Shown here piece after piece: positions 7,462 to 15,464 of a DNA stretch of 45,658 nucleotides (positions within the stretch are counted from its first letter, which is position 1; each line of letters opens with the position of its first letter). The stretch is from Acidimicrobiales bacterium AG-414-N20 (GTDB lineage: Bacteria > Actinomycetota > Acidimicrobiia > Acidimicrobiales > MedAcidi-G1). The stretch lies in contig QCLO01000011.1 in NCBI GenBank assembly GCA_003214465.1, positions 1-45,658 of the forward strand, read 5' to 3'. The notes below the pieces were generated by a model. The model was given only the letters and a program-made list of their open reading frames with translations. It was not told the origin of the DNA and did no database searches. Both the position numbers and the translations under genes were made by a program.

Positions 7462-9779
7462 TACCTACTCCTTTTGTGAGGGGCTAACGGTAAAATTTTG
7501 TTACTTATTCCGGGAGATTTGCCAAAATTCTCAACCAGCCATCCGCGTTTCCTAGCGATACTGGCTAAGCGTACTTCGGGGTTTACCGCAACTGGAAAAC
7601 CAACTGCTTCCAACATGGGAAGATCACTGGCGGAATCGGCATAAGCGACTGATTCTCTTAGGTCGAGTCCATTTGCAGATGCATAGTCAGCTAAAGCCTG
7701 ATATCTGGATTCACCTGTAGGAGGTACATCTACTAATCGGCCATCATAAGAGTCGCCATCTTGTCCCAGTCTCGGGCAAATTATGTCATCGAAAAGAGGC
7801 TTAAGTGGTTCAACTATAAAATCTAAAGCTCCTGTTATGAGAACAGTTTTATGTCCTAAATTTCTATGCTCTCTAACTCTGCGGATTCCTTCCGGGAAAG
7901 ATTTTGAAAGTATAAGGTCGCTAAATTGTTCGGCGGAATCTTCAGAAATTTGAGAAATTGGAGCTCCTTCATAACGCCTATAGAAATGGCGTAAGAAATC
8001 ACCTCGATCTTGTTTATCCAAAGAAAGCAGTCGAGGTGCTTCCGCCAAGGTCTTTATTACTAGACGGATACGTTCAGCACTGCTTAGTCTTCTACTTGCA
8101 AGCCAAGCAAAAGAAGAAACCACGTTTGAAGCGATAAGAGTATTTTCCAAATCGAAAGCGGCAATATGGCGATCTGGTGAAAGTATTTGGCTTCTTAAAC
8201 GTGTCTCCCGATCTTGTCCTTTCTTCGAAGGGGGCGTCATGGGAACTCTGCCGGCTTTAACTACTGAGGGTAGGTGAATTTCGTTTGCGTATTGGTTCCA
8301 GTCGATTATTCCAGGGTCAAAACAGAAATCTTTCTTATCTTCTTCGTCCAAAGAGTCCCAAAGTTCTAACAGGCCTTCAAGTCCATAGATGGCTTGACAT
8401 TCAACGTAAGCTCCATATAGATCTACGTAACCTAGTGCTTTTTCGATCTGGTCACGCTGCTCTTCAAGCTTTGCAACTACGTCAGCTCTAGAACCTCTGA
8501 TCGGGAGCTGGTCAAAAGCTTTTTGTGTTTTGCTTAAAAGTGTTTGTCCTCTTTCAAGTTGTTTTCTGACTTTACTGATACCGGGAAAATCCCAACCGGG
8601 CACAGCAATAGGTTGACCGATTTCATCATAGACAGGGTGCTGTGTGAACCATGCACGAACGAGATCGAATAGATGTCCATATCTAAGAGGATTTATGCTA
8701 CCTGATGCTATTTGAATAATGTCCGGCTGTTCAGCTGGACCTCTTGCAGCAACTGCACAAATAGCGGCCGTGACCAGATCTACGGGTATTACGTCAATTG
8801 TCCCTTCGGGAATTCCGGGAAAGTCTTTTAGTAGTCCTCTTGCGTAGGAAATAATTACAGGTTCTGCCATTCGAAAACCTCTTATCCAGCCTGGAAAGGG
8901 TTCCGCTAGGGCGGATTCAATAATTGAGGGCCTCACGATGCTTATGGGAATAGAGAGGGCAGTCTCGCGAAGAGCGATTTCTCCCAATGCTTTCGTGTAG
9001 GCATAGGCATCTGGAAATCCTAAAGAATGTGCGCGTGAACGACCAGCTTCGGCCATTCGGTCATCAACCCAACGTGAGCGCAGTTGTTCAGTTTTTGACG
9101 CAAGTGCTGGGACACCCGCTCCTCCTAGTTCTTCACGGGCTTTTTTGCGAAATTCCTCTAGCCGTTCGGGAGTTCGACTAGCAGTTTCTGATTCTTGTCT
9201 CGTTCTTCTCGCTGCATCGACTTCAATTTTCCAATCAACGTCAACAAAGAATGGACTGGCGTCTACGGGTTCCTCAGGCGCTGCTCCTCTTCTACTTCCT
9301 GCCACATAACAAGTGGAGATAGAAACGAGGTGAGGTGAAATAGCGAGCTCATTTAGAGTTTGGGCGATACGAACTGGCCCAAGAAGGTTAACTTCCACTG
9401 CTTGATCTAAAGGTGAATCAAAACTTACTACTGCTGCGGAATGAATAAACAAGTCACATTTAGCCAGCTCAAGTAGACCTTTTTCATCAAGTCCTAAACC
9501 ATCTACGCCTACATCTCCTGATATGGCTTTGACTCTTTTTTTGCATAATGCGTCAAAACCATCATTACCTAGTTTTTCACGAAGGTTATTGAACGCATCG
9601 TTACGAAGGATTTCTCTTTCTGCCCGTTTTTCTGCACCTCTTCTACCTGGGCGCACGAGTAGAAGAAGCTCACAGTCTGGTATAGAACTTAGTAAGCGTT
9701 CGACTAGTGCAGTGCCGAGAAAGCCTGTTGCTCCAGTGATTGCGATCCGCTTTCCGGATAAATTTTGTTTTATCATCAT
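7461..9779 (-). CDS. Acyl-CoA reductase-like SDR fused to an HAD-IB phosphatase-like domain
   Basis: Residues 10-430 are an extended SDR of the fatty acyl-CoA reductase type, with TGATGFLG (15-22) for NADP binding and a YAYTK catalytic pair near residue 262. Residues about 540-770 form an HAD-IB domain: nucleophile D543 in FDLENTL, T649 in LITG, and D714/D719 in YADSASDLPML. In motif I the usual second aspartate is E545, and the usual motif III lysine seems to be R692 (GESRYQAL), so phosphatase activity is uncertain. It is the first gene of the operon and its ATG is only six bases from a TetR-type operator with no Shine-Dalgarno, suggesting a leaderless transcript. A likely role is reduction of an acyl thioester to aldehyde or alcohol; the HAD partner reaction is unknown. 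Confidence 0.8.
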   Translation of the reverse strand: MMIKQNLSGKRIAITGATGFLGTALVERLLSSIPDCELLLLVRPGRRGAEKRAEREILRNDAFNNLREKLGNDGFDALCKKRVKAISGDVGVDGLGLDEKGLLELAKCDLFIHSAAVVSFDSPLDQAVEVNLLGPVRIAQTLNELAISPHLVSISTCYVAGSRRGAAPEEPVDASPFFVDVDWKIEVDAARRTRQESETASRTPERLEEFRKKAREELGGAGVPALASKTEQLRSRWVDDRMAEAGRSRAHSLGFPDAYAYTKALGEIALRETALSIPISIVRPSIIESALAEPFPGWIRGFRMAEPVIISYARGLLKDFPGIPEGTIDVIPVDLVTAAICAVAARGPAEQPDIIQIASGSINPLRYGHLFDLVRAWFTQHPVYDEIGQPIAVPGWDFPGISKVRKQLERGQTLLSKTQKAFDQLPIRGSRADVVAKLEEQRDQIEKALGYVDLYGAYVECQAIYGLEGLLELWDSLDEEDKKDFCFDPGIIDWNQYANEIHLPSVVKAGRVPMTPPSKKGQDRETRLRSQILSPDRHIAAFDLENTLIASNVVSSFAWLASRRLSSAERIRLVIKTLAEAPRLLSLDKQDRGDFLRHFYRRYEGAPISQISEDSAEQFSDLILSKSFPEGIRRVREHRNLGHKTVLITGALDFIVEPLKPLFDDIICPRLGQDGDSYDGRLVDVPPTGESRYQALADYASANGLDLRESVAYADSASDLPMLEAVGFPVAVNPEVRLASIARKRGWLVENFGKSPGISNKILPLAPHKRSR

Positions 9780-9785
9780 TATTAT

Positions 9786-9799
9786 TTACCAATTGGTAA
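9786..9799. promoter_or_regulatory. TetR-type operator O1
   Basis: TTACC-AATT-GGTAA is a perfect 14-bp palindrome centred at 9792.5, six bases upstream of the reductase/HAD start codon. It shares the TTACC/GGTAA half-sites with the neighbouring palindrome. The divergent gene encodes a TetR repressor, the usual arrangement for autoregulation plus control of the target operon. Confidence 0.75.
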
Positions 9800-9804
9800 G
9801 TTAA

Positions 9805-9822
9805 ACTTACCAAACGGTAAGT
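9805..9822. promoter_or_regulatory. TetR-type operator O2
   Basis: ACTTACC-AAAC-GGTAAGT has perfect 7-bp arms and is centred at 9813.5. Its centre is 21 bp, two helical turns, from that of the other palindrome, so two dimers could bind the same DNA face. It sits 20 bp upstream of the tetR start and would cover both divergent promoters. Confidence 0.75.
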
Positions 9823-9841
9823 AATTAAGAAACGGTGTCCG

Positions 9842-10459
9842 ATGGAAAAGTATGAAAAATTTGGAACAAAGGAAAAAATTCTTGATGTTGCATTGGAATC
9901 TTTCAGCACATCCGGCTTTGACGCCACTTCGCTTGACGCAATCGCAAAGTCTTTGGGAATAAGAAAACAAACTATTCTTTACCACTTCACAACCAAAAAA
10001 GGTTTATTAAATGCAGTAGTTGAAAGAGCAGCAGAGAATCTAATTACTTCTATTGAAGAAGTTCTGAGCAGTGAATTAAAAGGTTGGGAAAGAATAGAAG
10101 CACTAGCAAAGATGATTTTTCGACTTGCCCTACGCGAACCACTATTGCTTGGCCTTTTGAGAGAAGTTAGTAGACCAGGATCTGTTGGCTCAGAAAGATT
10201 AAAGATATTGATGACCCCTCTCATGGATAGGGCAACTTTGTGGATGCAAACAGAAATGGGAGCTGGAAGGATGCGCCGAACAGACCCACGGTTAGTTATT
10301 TTAAGTGCTTACTCAACTGTTGTGGGATTAGCAACAGAAATTGAAGTTTTGAGAGCAGCTGGGATAGAACAGGCACTTCGCCCTGTGGCTATAAGACGCC
10401 GGGAGTTGATGAGATTTTTAAGAGTTTCTTTAGATCCTGATTACTCTCAGTCTAGATAG
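9842..10459 (+). CDS. TetR/AcrR family transcriptional repressor
   Basis: This 205-residue regulator has an N-terminal helix-turn-helix (about residues 8-52: KILDVALESFSTSGFDATSL, then DAIAKSLGIRKQTILYHF), followed by an all-helical ligand-binding domain. The length and layout are standard. It is divergent from the reductase/ADH/LarA/acyltransferase operon and separated from it by 62 bp holding two matching palindromes, so it very likely represses that operon and itself. Its ligand is probably a substrate or CoA thioester of the pathway (inference). There is no Shine-Dalgarno before the ATG, consistent with a leaderless start. Its end overlaps the ddl end by eight bases tail-to-tail. Confidence 0.92.
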   Translation: MEKYEKFGTKEKILDVALESFSTSGFDATSLDAIAKSLGIRKQTILYHFTTKKGLLNAVVERAAENLITSIEEVLSSELKGWERIEALAKMIFRLALREPLLLGLLREVSRPGSVGSERLKILMTPLMDRATLWMQTEMGAGRMRRTDPRLVILSAYSTVVGLATEIEVLRAAGIEQALRPVAIRRRELMRFLRVSLDPDYSQSR

Positions 10460-11534
10460 CAGTATTACGACGCTTTCTTGAAAACCTTTCAATAGCAATG
10501 TCTGCAAGGCGGTCCACCAGATCTGAGTAAGAAAGTCCAGCTTTTTGCCAGAGTCTTGGATACATAGAAATGGGTGTAAAGCCTGGAATAGTATTTACTT
10601 CATTAAGTATCGGACCCCTTTCAGGGTGAAGGAAAAAATCTACTCTCGCCATTCCAGAGCAGCGTAAGGCTAAAAAAGAACGAGCTGCCACTTGTTGTAG
10701 GTTTACAACTAGGTTTGGCTCAATGCTTGGTTCATCAATCAATTCAGCGCTATCGTTTTCATACTTTTCGGCGTAATCATAGAAATCACCCATAGGTTTT
10801 ATCTCGCCTGGAGGTGAGACTTGGGGGACTAAGTCACCCAGAACTGATAGTTCTATTTCTCTTCCTTCTATAGCTTCTTCGACGACTAACCATTCGTCGT
10901 AAGCGAAAGCTTTTTCAAGAGATTCCTTTAGTGAATCATGATCACTAGCCTTAGAGACTCCTATAGAAGAACCCAAATTTGCAGGCTTAACAAAAACTAC
11001 TGGGCCGAGTTCTTTCAGTAATTCAGAAAGCAACGATTTCATGCCTTCGTTATCTAAATCTTCAAATCGCTTGGAATGCACATCTCTGTACCGCGCCTGT
11101 GGGATCTTGTGATAAGTGAGGATTTCCTTCGTGGCAATTTTGTCCATGGCTAGAGCAGAGCCCAAAACCCCACTTCCTATGTATGGCACATCTATCACTT
11201 CGAGTAGTCCTTGAATAGTTCCATCTTCTCCTAAAGGACCATGGAGCAAAGGGAAGACAATAAGGTTTTTTTCAGAACTTAGTTTTGGCAACTCGATGAT
11301 GGGGTTCCATGTAGGACCGGTCGGTTCAAGCTTTTCTTGGAGATTATTCGTCTTAAGCTCTTCAATAGCTTTTTCAGCAAGGTGCCAGTTTCCGCTTCTA
11401 TCTATCCCTACAGGTATGACTTCATAAAGTTCAGGGTCAGCAGCTTCAATAACATGACGTGCGGAAACACACGACACATTGTGTTCAGCACTGCGTCCAC
11501 CAAATAGGACAATAAGACAACGTTTCGAGCCCAT
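10452..11534 (-). CDS. ddl: D-alanine--D-alanine ligase
   Basis: This ATP-grasp enzyme joins two D-alanines to make the dipeptide used in peptidoglycan. Visible hallmarks are FGGRSAEHNVSCVSA (11-25) at the N-terminus, LLHGPLGEDGTIQGLLE, then GSGVLGSALAMDK. Further on are VKPANLGSSIGV in the ATP-grasp region, EAIEGREIELSVLG, and the C-terminal metal and substrate-binding LNEVNTIPGFTPISMYP. At 360 residues it is the longer, VanA-like/actinobacterial size. murF, which consumes its product, lies about 4 kb away on the other strand. The start ATG (11532-11534) gives the usual N-terminal strand. Confidence 0.95.
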   Translation of the reverse strand: MGSKRCLIVLFGGRSAEHNVSCVSARHVIEAADPELYEVIPVGIDRSGNWHLAEKAIEELKTNNLQEKLEPTGPTWNPIIELPKLSSEKNLIVFPLLHGPLGEDGTIQGLLEVIDVPYIGSGVLGSALAMDKIATKEILTYHKIPQARYRDVHSKRFEDLDNEGMKSLLSELLKELGPVVFVKPANLGSSIGVSKASDHDSLKESLEKAFAYDEWLVVEEAIEGREIELSVLGDLVPQVSPPGEIKPMGDFYDYAEKYENDSAELIDEPSIEPNLVVNLQQVAARSFLALRCSGMARVDFFLHPERGPILNEVNTIPGFTPISMYPRLWQKAGLSYSDLVDRLADIAIERFSRKRRNTAI

Positions 11535-11709
11535 TTTGACATGTTAGGAGAAGAAAAGGTTTGGGTGATGGCACTTATAACTCAAAAGTAAACCAAATAC
11601 TTGAAAATTAAAAAAATAAAAATAATGAATTGTTTCTAGTTTGACAAGGGATACATATTCGCATGAAAGTGTTTACAAATGTCTTTACCTTTAGGGGGGT
11701 ATAAAAACA

Positions 11710-12729
11710 ATGAGAAGAACTACTTTTATCAACAAGTTGTTCGCAGTTGTGCTTGCGTTTTTCACACTAGCTGCAGTCACTACAGCATGTGGCTCGGATG
11801 ATGATAGCTCAGCTTGGCCAAGCGAAATAACTTTTGGTGCCGTACCAGCAGAAGATGCAGGTGAACTTGCAACTTTATATGAAACAACTATGAGTATCCT
11901 CACGGATGAAATCGATGGACTTGAAAAGATCAACTTTTTTGAGGCTTCTGAATATGCAGGTCTTGTCGAAGGTCTTATAGCGGGACGAGTAGACGCTGCC
12001 CAGTTCGGTGGTTTTTCTTATGTTCTTGCAACGCAGACTGGAGCAGAACTAGATGTAGCTGGTGTTTTGGTGGATGATCCAAATGCAGTACCCGGCTATA
12101 GAAGTTACCTAGTCACTCAGCCTGGTAGCGATATCAATGGCATTGATGACCTTAGGGGTAAAAAAGTTTGTTTTGTTGACCCAGGATCAACATCAGGATT
12201 CTTGTTCCCATCTGAAGGTTTGTTGTCAGCCGGCATAGACCCATCGGAAACATCGACTGATATAGATCCAATTTTCGCTGGCGGGCACGATGTTGCAGTT
12301 CTCAGTGTTGTTAATGGCGACTGTGACGCAGGATTCGCAGCTGACGTGTTCTTTGTTGACAAAAGCGGAGGTCCTGGAATTCTTGTGAATGGTGGAGATA
12401 TAAATGGCGTAATCGATGACGTTGGGGATGACGATCAGAACCCTGAAAATGCGGATGTTAGAATCATTTGGAAGACAGAATATATTGCAAGTCCTCCAAC
12501 CGCTATAAACACAAAAACACTCCCAGCAGATTTCATTGCACGATTTAAAGAAGTTATGACCACTAAAGCAAATATTGATTACGCTCTTGCAAACGGATAT
12601 TGCACAGGCACGCTGGATGACAACACGTGTAGTTTCCGAGACGATTGGGGTTATATAGCAAAATCAGATTCCTTCTATGACGGAATTCGAAAGGTTTGCG
12701 AAGTCACCGGCGCAAGTAAGTGTGATTAA
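11710..12729 (+). CDS. phnD: Phosphonate/phosphite-type ABC transporter substrate-binding lipoprotein
   Basis: This is an extracytoplasmic binding protein of the PhnD family that captures phosphonate, phosphite or phosphate esters. The signal peptide (RRTTFINKL, then a hydrophobic stretch) ends at a lipobox-like AVTTAC with C27, followed by an acidic linker. The mature part has FGAVPAEDAGEL and the family block GKKVCFVDPGSTSGFLFPSEGL (about 150-171). It is 339 residues long. A strong Shine-Dalgarno (AGGGGGG, 11693-11699) precedes the ATG. It heads a phnD-phnC-phnE set. No C-P lyase, phosphonatase or phosphite dehydrogenase gene is nearby, so the ligand cannot be read from context. Confidence 0.85.
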   Translation: MRRTTFINKLFAVVLAFFTLAAVTTACGSDDDSSAWPSEITFGAVPAEDAGELATLYETTMSILTDEIDGLEKINFFEASEYAGLVEGLIAGRVDAAQFGGFSYVLATQTGAELDVAGVLVDDPNAVPGYRSYLVTQPGSDINGIDDLRGKKVCFVDPGSTSGFLFPSEGLLSAGIDPSETSTDIDPIFAGGHDVAVLSVVNGDCDAGFAADVFFVDKSGGPGILVNGGDINGVIDDVGDDDQNPENADVRIIWKTEYIASPPTAINTKTLPADFIARFKEVMTTKANIDYALANGYCTGTLDDNTCSFRDDWGYIAKSDSFYDGIRKVCEVTGASKCD

Positions 12730-12754
12730 TAAACTGAATTAACACCTGAATGTT

Positions 12755-13624
12755 ATGAAGTTCGGAAAAAGCGCATCCTCTGGTGTTGTGAGACAAGAAA
12801 ATTCCACAACACCAGGGGTAAACGCTGTTGAAGTCACAGATCTGGTTAAGACATTCGACAGCGGGAAAATCAGAGCCCTTGATGGAGTTTCGTTTAAGGT
12901 GCCTAAAGGGCAATTGCTCGTCATAATTGGTTTATCTGGATCAGGTAAATCGACACTGCTTCGACATTTAAATGGACTTCACCTGCCAACAGAGGGTTCC
13001 GCAATCGTTTTGGATGAGAACGTATCTTCTCTATCACGAAAAGAACTTAGATCATTACGGAGAGATGTAGGTTTCGTATTCCAGCAATTCAACATTGTTG
13101 GAAGACTGACCTGTATAGAAAATGTTCTCAGCGGCGCATTGGGTCGTATATGGGGTCCGAGAATCAGCGCCCTAATGTACTCAAAAAGTATGAGAAGCGA
13201 AGCTATTGAACAACTCGAACGGGTAGGACTAGCTGATAAAGCTTGGCAAAGAACCGACACTCTTTCCGGAGGAGAGCAGCAAAGAGTAGCTATTGCACGA
13301 ACTCTCATGCAGAAACCTCAAATCGTTTTAGCTGACGAACCGGTTGCTTCGCTTGACCCTGAAATCTCAGGTCAAGTAATGGATCTACTAGTTCAATGTT
13401 GCATTGAAGATGGCATAACTGTGCTGTGCAGTCTCCACCAGGTCGATTTAGCATTGGGCTGGGCAAACCGTTTGATAGGTCTTCGCGCCGGGAAAATCGT
13501 TCTTGACACTCCCGTGGACGAATCTTTATCACAAGAAGATGTCATGGTCGTTTATCAACAACTCGACCCTGAAGGAACTAAAACCAGCGAGTATTTAGAT
13601 ACATCTGAAACTTCATCTCCATGA
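12755..13624 (+). CDS. phnC: Phosphonate-type ABC transporter ATP-binding protein
   Basis: This ATPase powers the importer. Walker A is GLSGSGKST (59-67), the Q-loop is near Q110, the signature LSGGEQQ starts at L170, Walker B is IVLADEP (190-196), and an H-loop is present in CSLHQVDLA. The 289 residues include about 22 extra N-terminal residues before the canonical EVTDLVKTF strand. The DNA for this extension contains a long inverted repeat (12777-12818), so the ATG at 12755 is slightly uncertain; GTG at 12788 is an alternative. It lies 25 bp after phnD. Confidence 0.92.
   Translation: MKFGKSASSGVVRQENSTTPGVNAVEVTDLVKTFDSGKIRALDGVSFKVPKGQLLVIIGLSGSGKSTLLRHLNGLHLPTEGSAIVLDENVSSLSRKELRSLRRDVGFVFQQFNIVGRLTCIENVLSGALGRIWGPRISALMYSKSMRSEAIEQLERVGLADKAWQRTDTLSGGEQQRVAIARTLMQKPQIVLADEPVASLDPEISGQVMDLLVQCCIEDGITVLCSLHQVDLALGWANRLIGLRAGKIVLDTPVDESLSQEDVMVVYQQLDPEGTKTSEYLDTSETSSP
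12777..12818 (+). repeat. Inverted repeat (RNA hairpin) in the phnC 5' coding region
   Basis: Bases 12777-12790 and 12805-12818 pair over 14 positions (one U-G) around a 14-base loop. There is no following T-run, so it is not a simple terminator. Between a binding-protein gene and the rest of a transporter operon, such hairpins often protect the upstream message from 3' exonucleases and raise the ratio of binding protein to ATPase. That role is inferred here. Confidence 0.6.
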
Positions 13625-13677
13625 CCTTGAACATCAAAAGAAAAAAATGAAAATCCGAAATTTAAAAAAGCAGAGAA

Positions 13678-15414
13678 GTGCCTAATCCGGAACAAATATC
13701 TAGGCCTTGGACTCGTCAGAGGAGTCAACTCTGGTTCTCAGTCTTAGCCATTTTTGTGCTTCTTGCCTGGTCTATAAACAGAGTCGACCTTTCTTTGGGA
13801 GGAATTGTAGAAATATTTGAAGGGTGGCCTGAAACACAAAATTTACTATCGCGAATGGTGCCCCCATTTATTCCAAGTGAGGATTTCACAGTTATAACTA
13901 AAGCAGCTCTGGATACATTCTTCATAGCTTTTGCCGGGACGGCATTAGGTCTCGTTCTTGGAATTCCGCTTGGTCTTCTTTCGGCTCGGAACATTATGCC
14001 ATTTGCTCCAGTACGAGCATTTGCCCGGGCCATAGTTGTCTTTTCGAGAGCAACACCCGCGCTTGTTTTTGCTCTTTGTTTTGTCCGTCTTTATGGAATA
14101 GGTGTCCTTGCAGGACTATTAGCTATCGGTATTCACTCGATAGGCATGATTGGCAAATTGATAACAGATGCGGCGGAAGAAATTGACCCCGGACCTCGCG
14201 AAGGTGTGATCGCTACAGGAGCAGGATCATTACAGGATTTGTATACAGGTATTTGGAGCCAGATGGTTCCAACGGTTATTTCTATTTCTCTTTATCGTCT
14301 TGAACTCGATTTCAGATCTGCCCCAATCCTCGGCTGGGTTGGAGCAGGAGGAATTGGGCTTATTTTGCGCGGTTACGCGGGCAGTCTTCGCTATCAGGAA
14401 CTGCTTGGGATAACAATTCTTATAGTAGTTCTAGTAGTTATTCTGGAGATACTTTCAGCCACTACACGTCATGCACTTCTAGGAAAAACTGAAACTGATC
14501 TACCCGGAAAACCGGGAAGGATGACACAGCTATTTTTGGGAGGAACAACACGTCCAGGTAAAAAAATTGCAGACTGGATGATTAACAAGTCTGCAAATAA
14601 AGAAGCATCAGAAAGTGAGAGTCAGATATCTAGATCTCTTACTCCTCCATGGACTCGTGAAAGAATTAAAGTTAACTCTATAGGTTTAATTTTCTTTGTT
14701 CTTCTTATAATTTCTGTACTCGTCCCAGATATTGCGACTAGTCGAATAGTCGATGGAAGTCAAAAACTACCAAGTTATATAGCGCGACTTACACCTAACG
14801 ACTGGTCATGGTTCACGGATCGACTTTTCAGCGACATGATCGACACTATCGCTATTGGTTTTGCTGCTACTGGAATAGCTTTGTTGTTTGCGATCCCTTT
14901 TTCTTTTCTTGCTGCCAGCAACACTGCGCCCGGAAGATTCATATATTTAATTTCACGTTTGTTCATGTTGCTCGTCAGATGTGTCCCGGAACTAGTGGTG
15001 GCTGTGATTTTCGTAGCAGCAATAGGACCTGGGCCTAAGACCGGCACCCTTGCTCTTGCAATTGGCATGTTTGGATTCATAACAAAACTTTTTGCTGACT
15101 CTATTGAAGAAGCGCGTCAGGGGATACGAGACGGTGTCAACTCCACAGGAGCGAACAGACTTCAAGAATCAGTTACTGGTGTCTTGCCGCAGGTTGCACC
15201 ATCTATGGTTAGCCACTCTTTATACCTCCTTGATGTTGCAATTAGAAGTTCAACGATTCTAGGAATCGTTGGTGGCGGTGGTATTGGTTTCTTGCTGATG
15301 AGTGCAGCTAAACGACTCTATTTCGAAACTTTAGGTGGAATAATTTTCTGCATATTTGTTGTTGTTTTTCTTGTGGAGATTATTGCTACTTGGATAAGAC
15401 GAAAAATTATTTAA
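13678..15414 (+). CDS. phnE: Double-length phosphonate ABC transporter permease (PhnE-PhnE fusion)
   Basis: Two PhnE-like permease halves are fused. The first spans about residues 15-265 and the second about 330-578, joined by a hydrophilic linker (about 270-325). Each half carries an N-terminal hydrophobic segment and the cytoplasmic EAA-type loop: EEIDPGPREGVIATGAGSLQ in the first, EEARQGIRDGVNSTGANRLQ in the second, each followed by a glycine-rich GWVGAGGIG or GIVGGGGIG. Usual PhnE proteins are about 270 residues and form homodimers, so this protein provides the whole translocation pore. The start is GTG at 13678; an upstream ATG is closed by a stop. It lies 53 bp after phnC. Confidence 0.88.
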   Translation: MPNPEQISRPWTRQRSQLWFSVLAIFVLLAWSINRVDLSLGGIVEIFEGWPETQNLLSRMVPPFIPSEDFTVITKAALDTFFIAFAGTALGLVLGIPLGLLSARNIMPFAPVRAFARAIVVFSRATPALVFALCFVRLYGIGVLAGLLAIGIHSIGMIGKLITDAAEEIDPGPREGVIATGAGSLQDLYTGIWSQMVPTVISISLYRLELDFRSAPILGWVGAGGIGLILRGYAGSLRYQELLGITILIVVLVVILEILSATTRHALLGKTETDLPGKPGRMTQLFLGGTTRPGKKIADWMINKSANKEASESESQISRSLTPPWTRERIKVNSIGLIFFVLLIISVLVPDIATSRIVDGSQKLPSYIARLTPNDWSWFTDRLFSDMIDTIAIGFAATGIALLFAIPFSFLAASNTAPGRFIYLISRLFMLLVRCVPELVVAVIFVAAIGPGPKTGTLALAIGMFGFITKLFADSIEEARQGIRDGVNSTGANRLQESVTGVLPQVAPSMVSHSLYLLDVAIRSSTILGIVGGGGIGFLLMSAAKRLYFETLGGIIFCIFVVVFLVEIIATWIRRKII

Positions 15415-15464
15415 AAATTTGTAAGTGACCCACCTGTCTTACTTACTACTGAAAGAATGTAAAC

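Noticed and set aside
11641-11690. Possible PHO box or sigma70 promoter upstream of phnD (TTGACA; two TTTAC repeats)
   Set aside because: The TTTAC repeats are 12 bp apart, not the 11 bp of a PhoP/PhoB direct repeat, and no acceptable -10 lies at the right distance from TTGACA.
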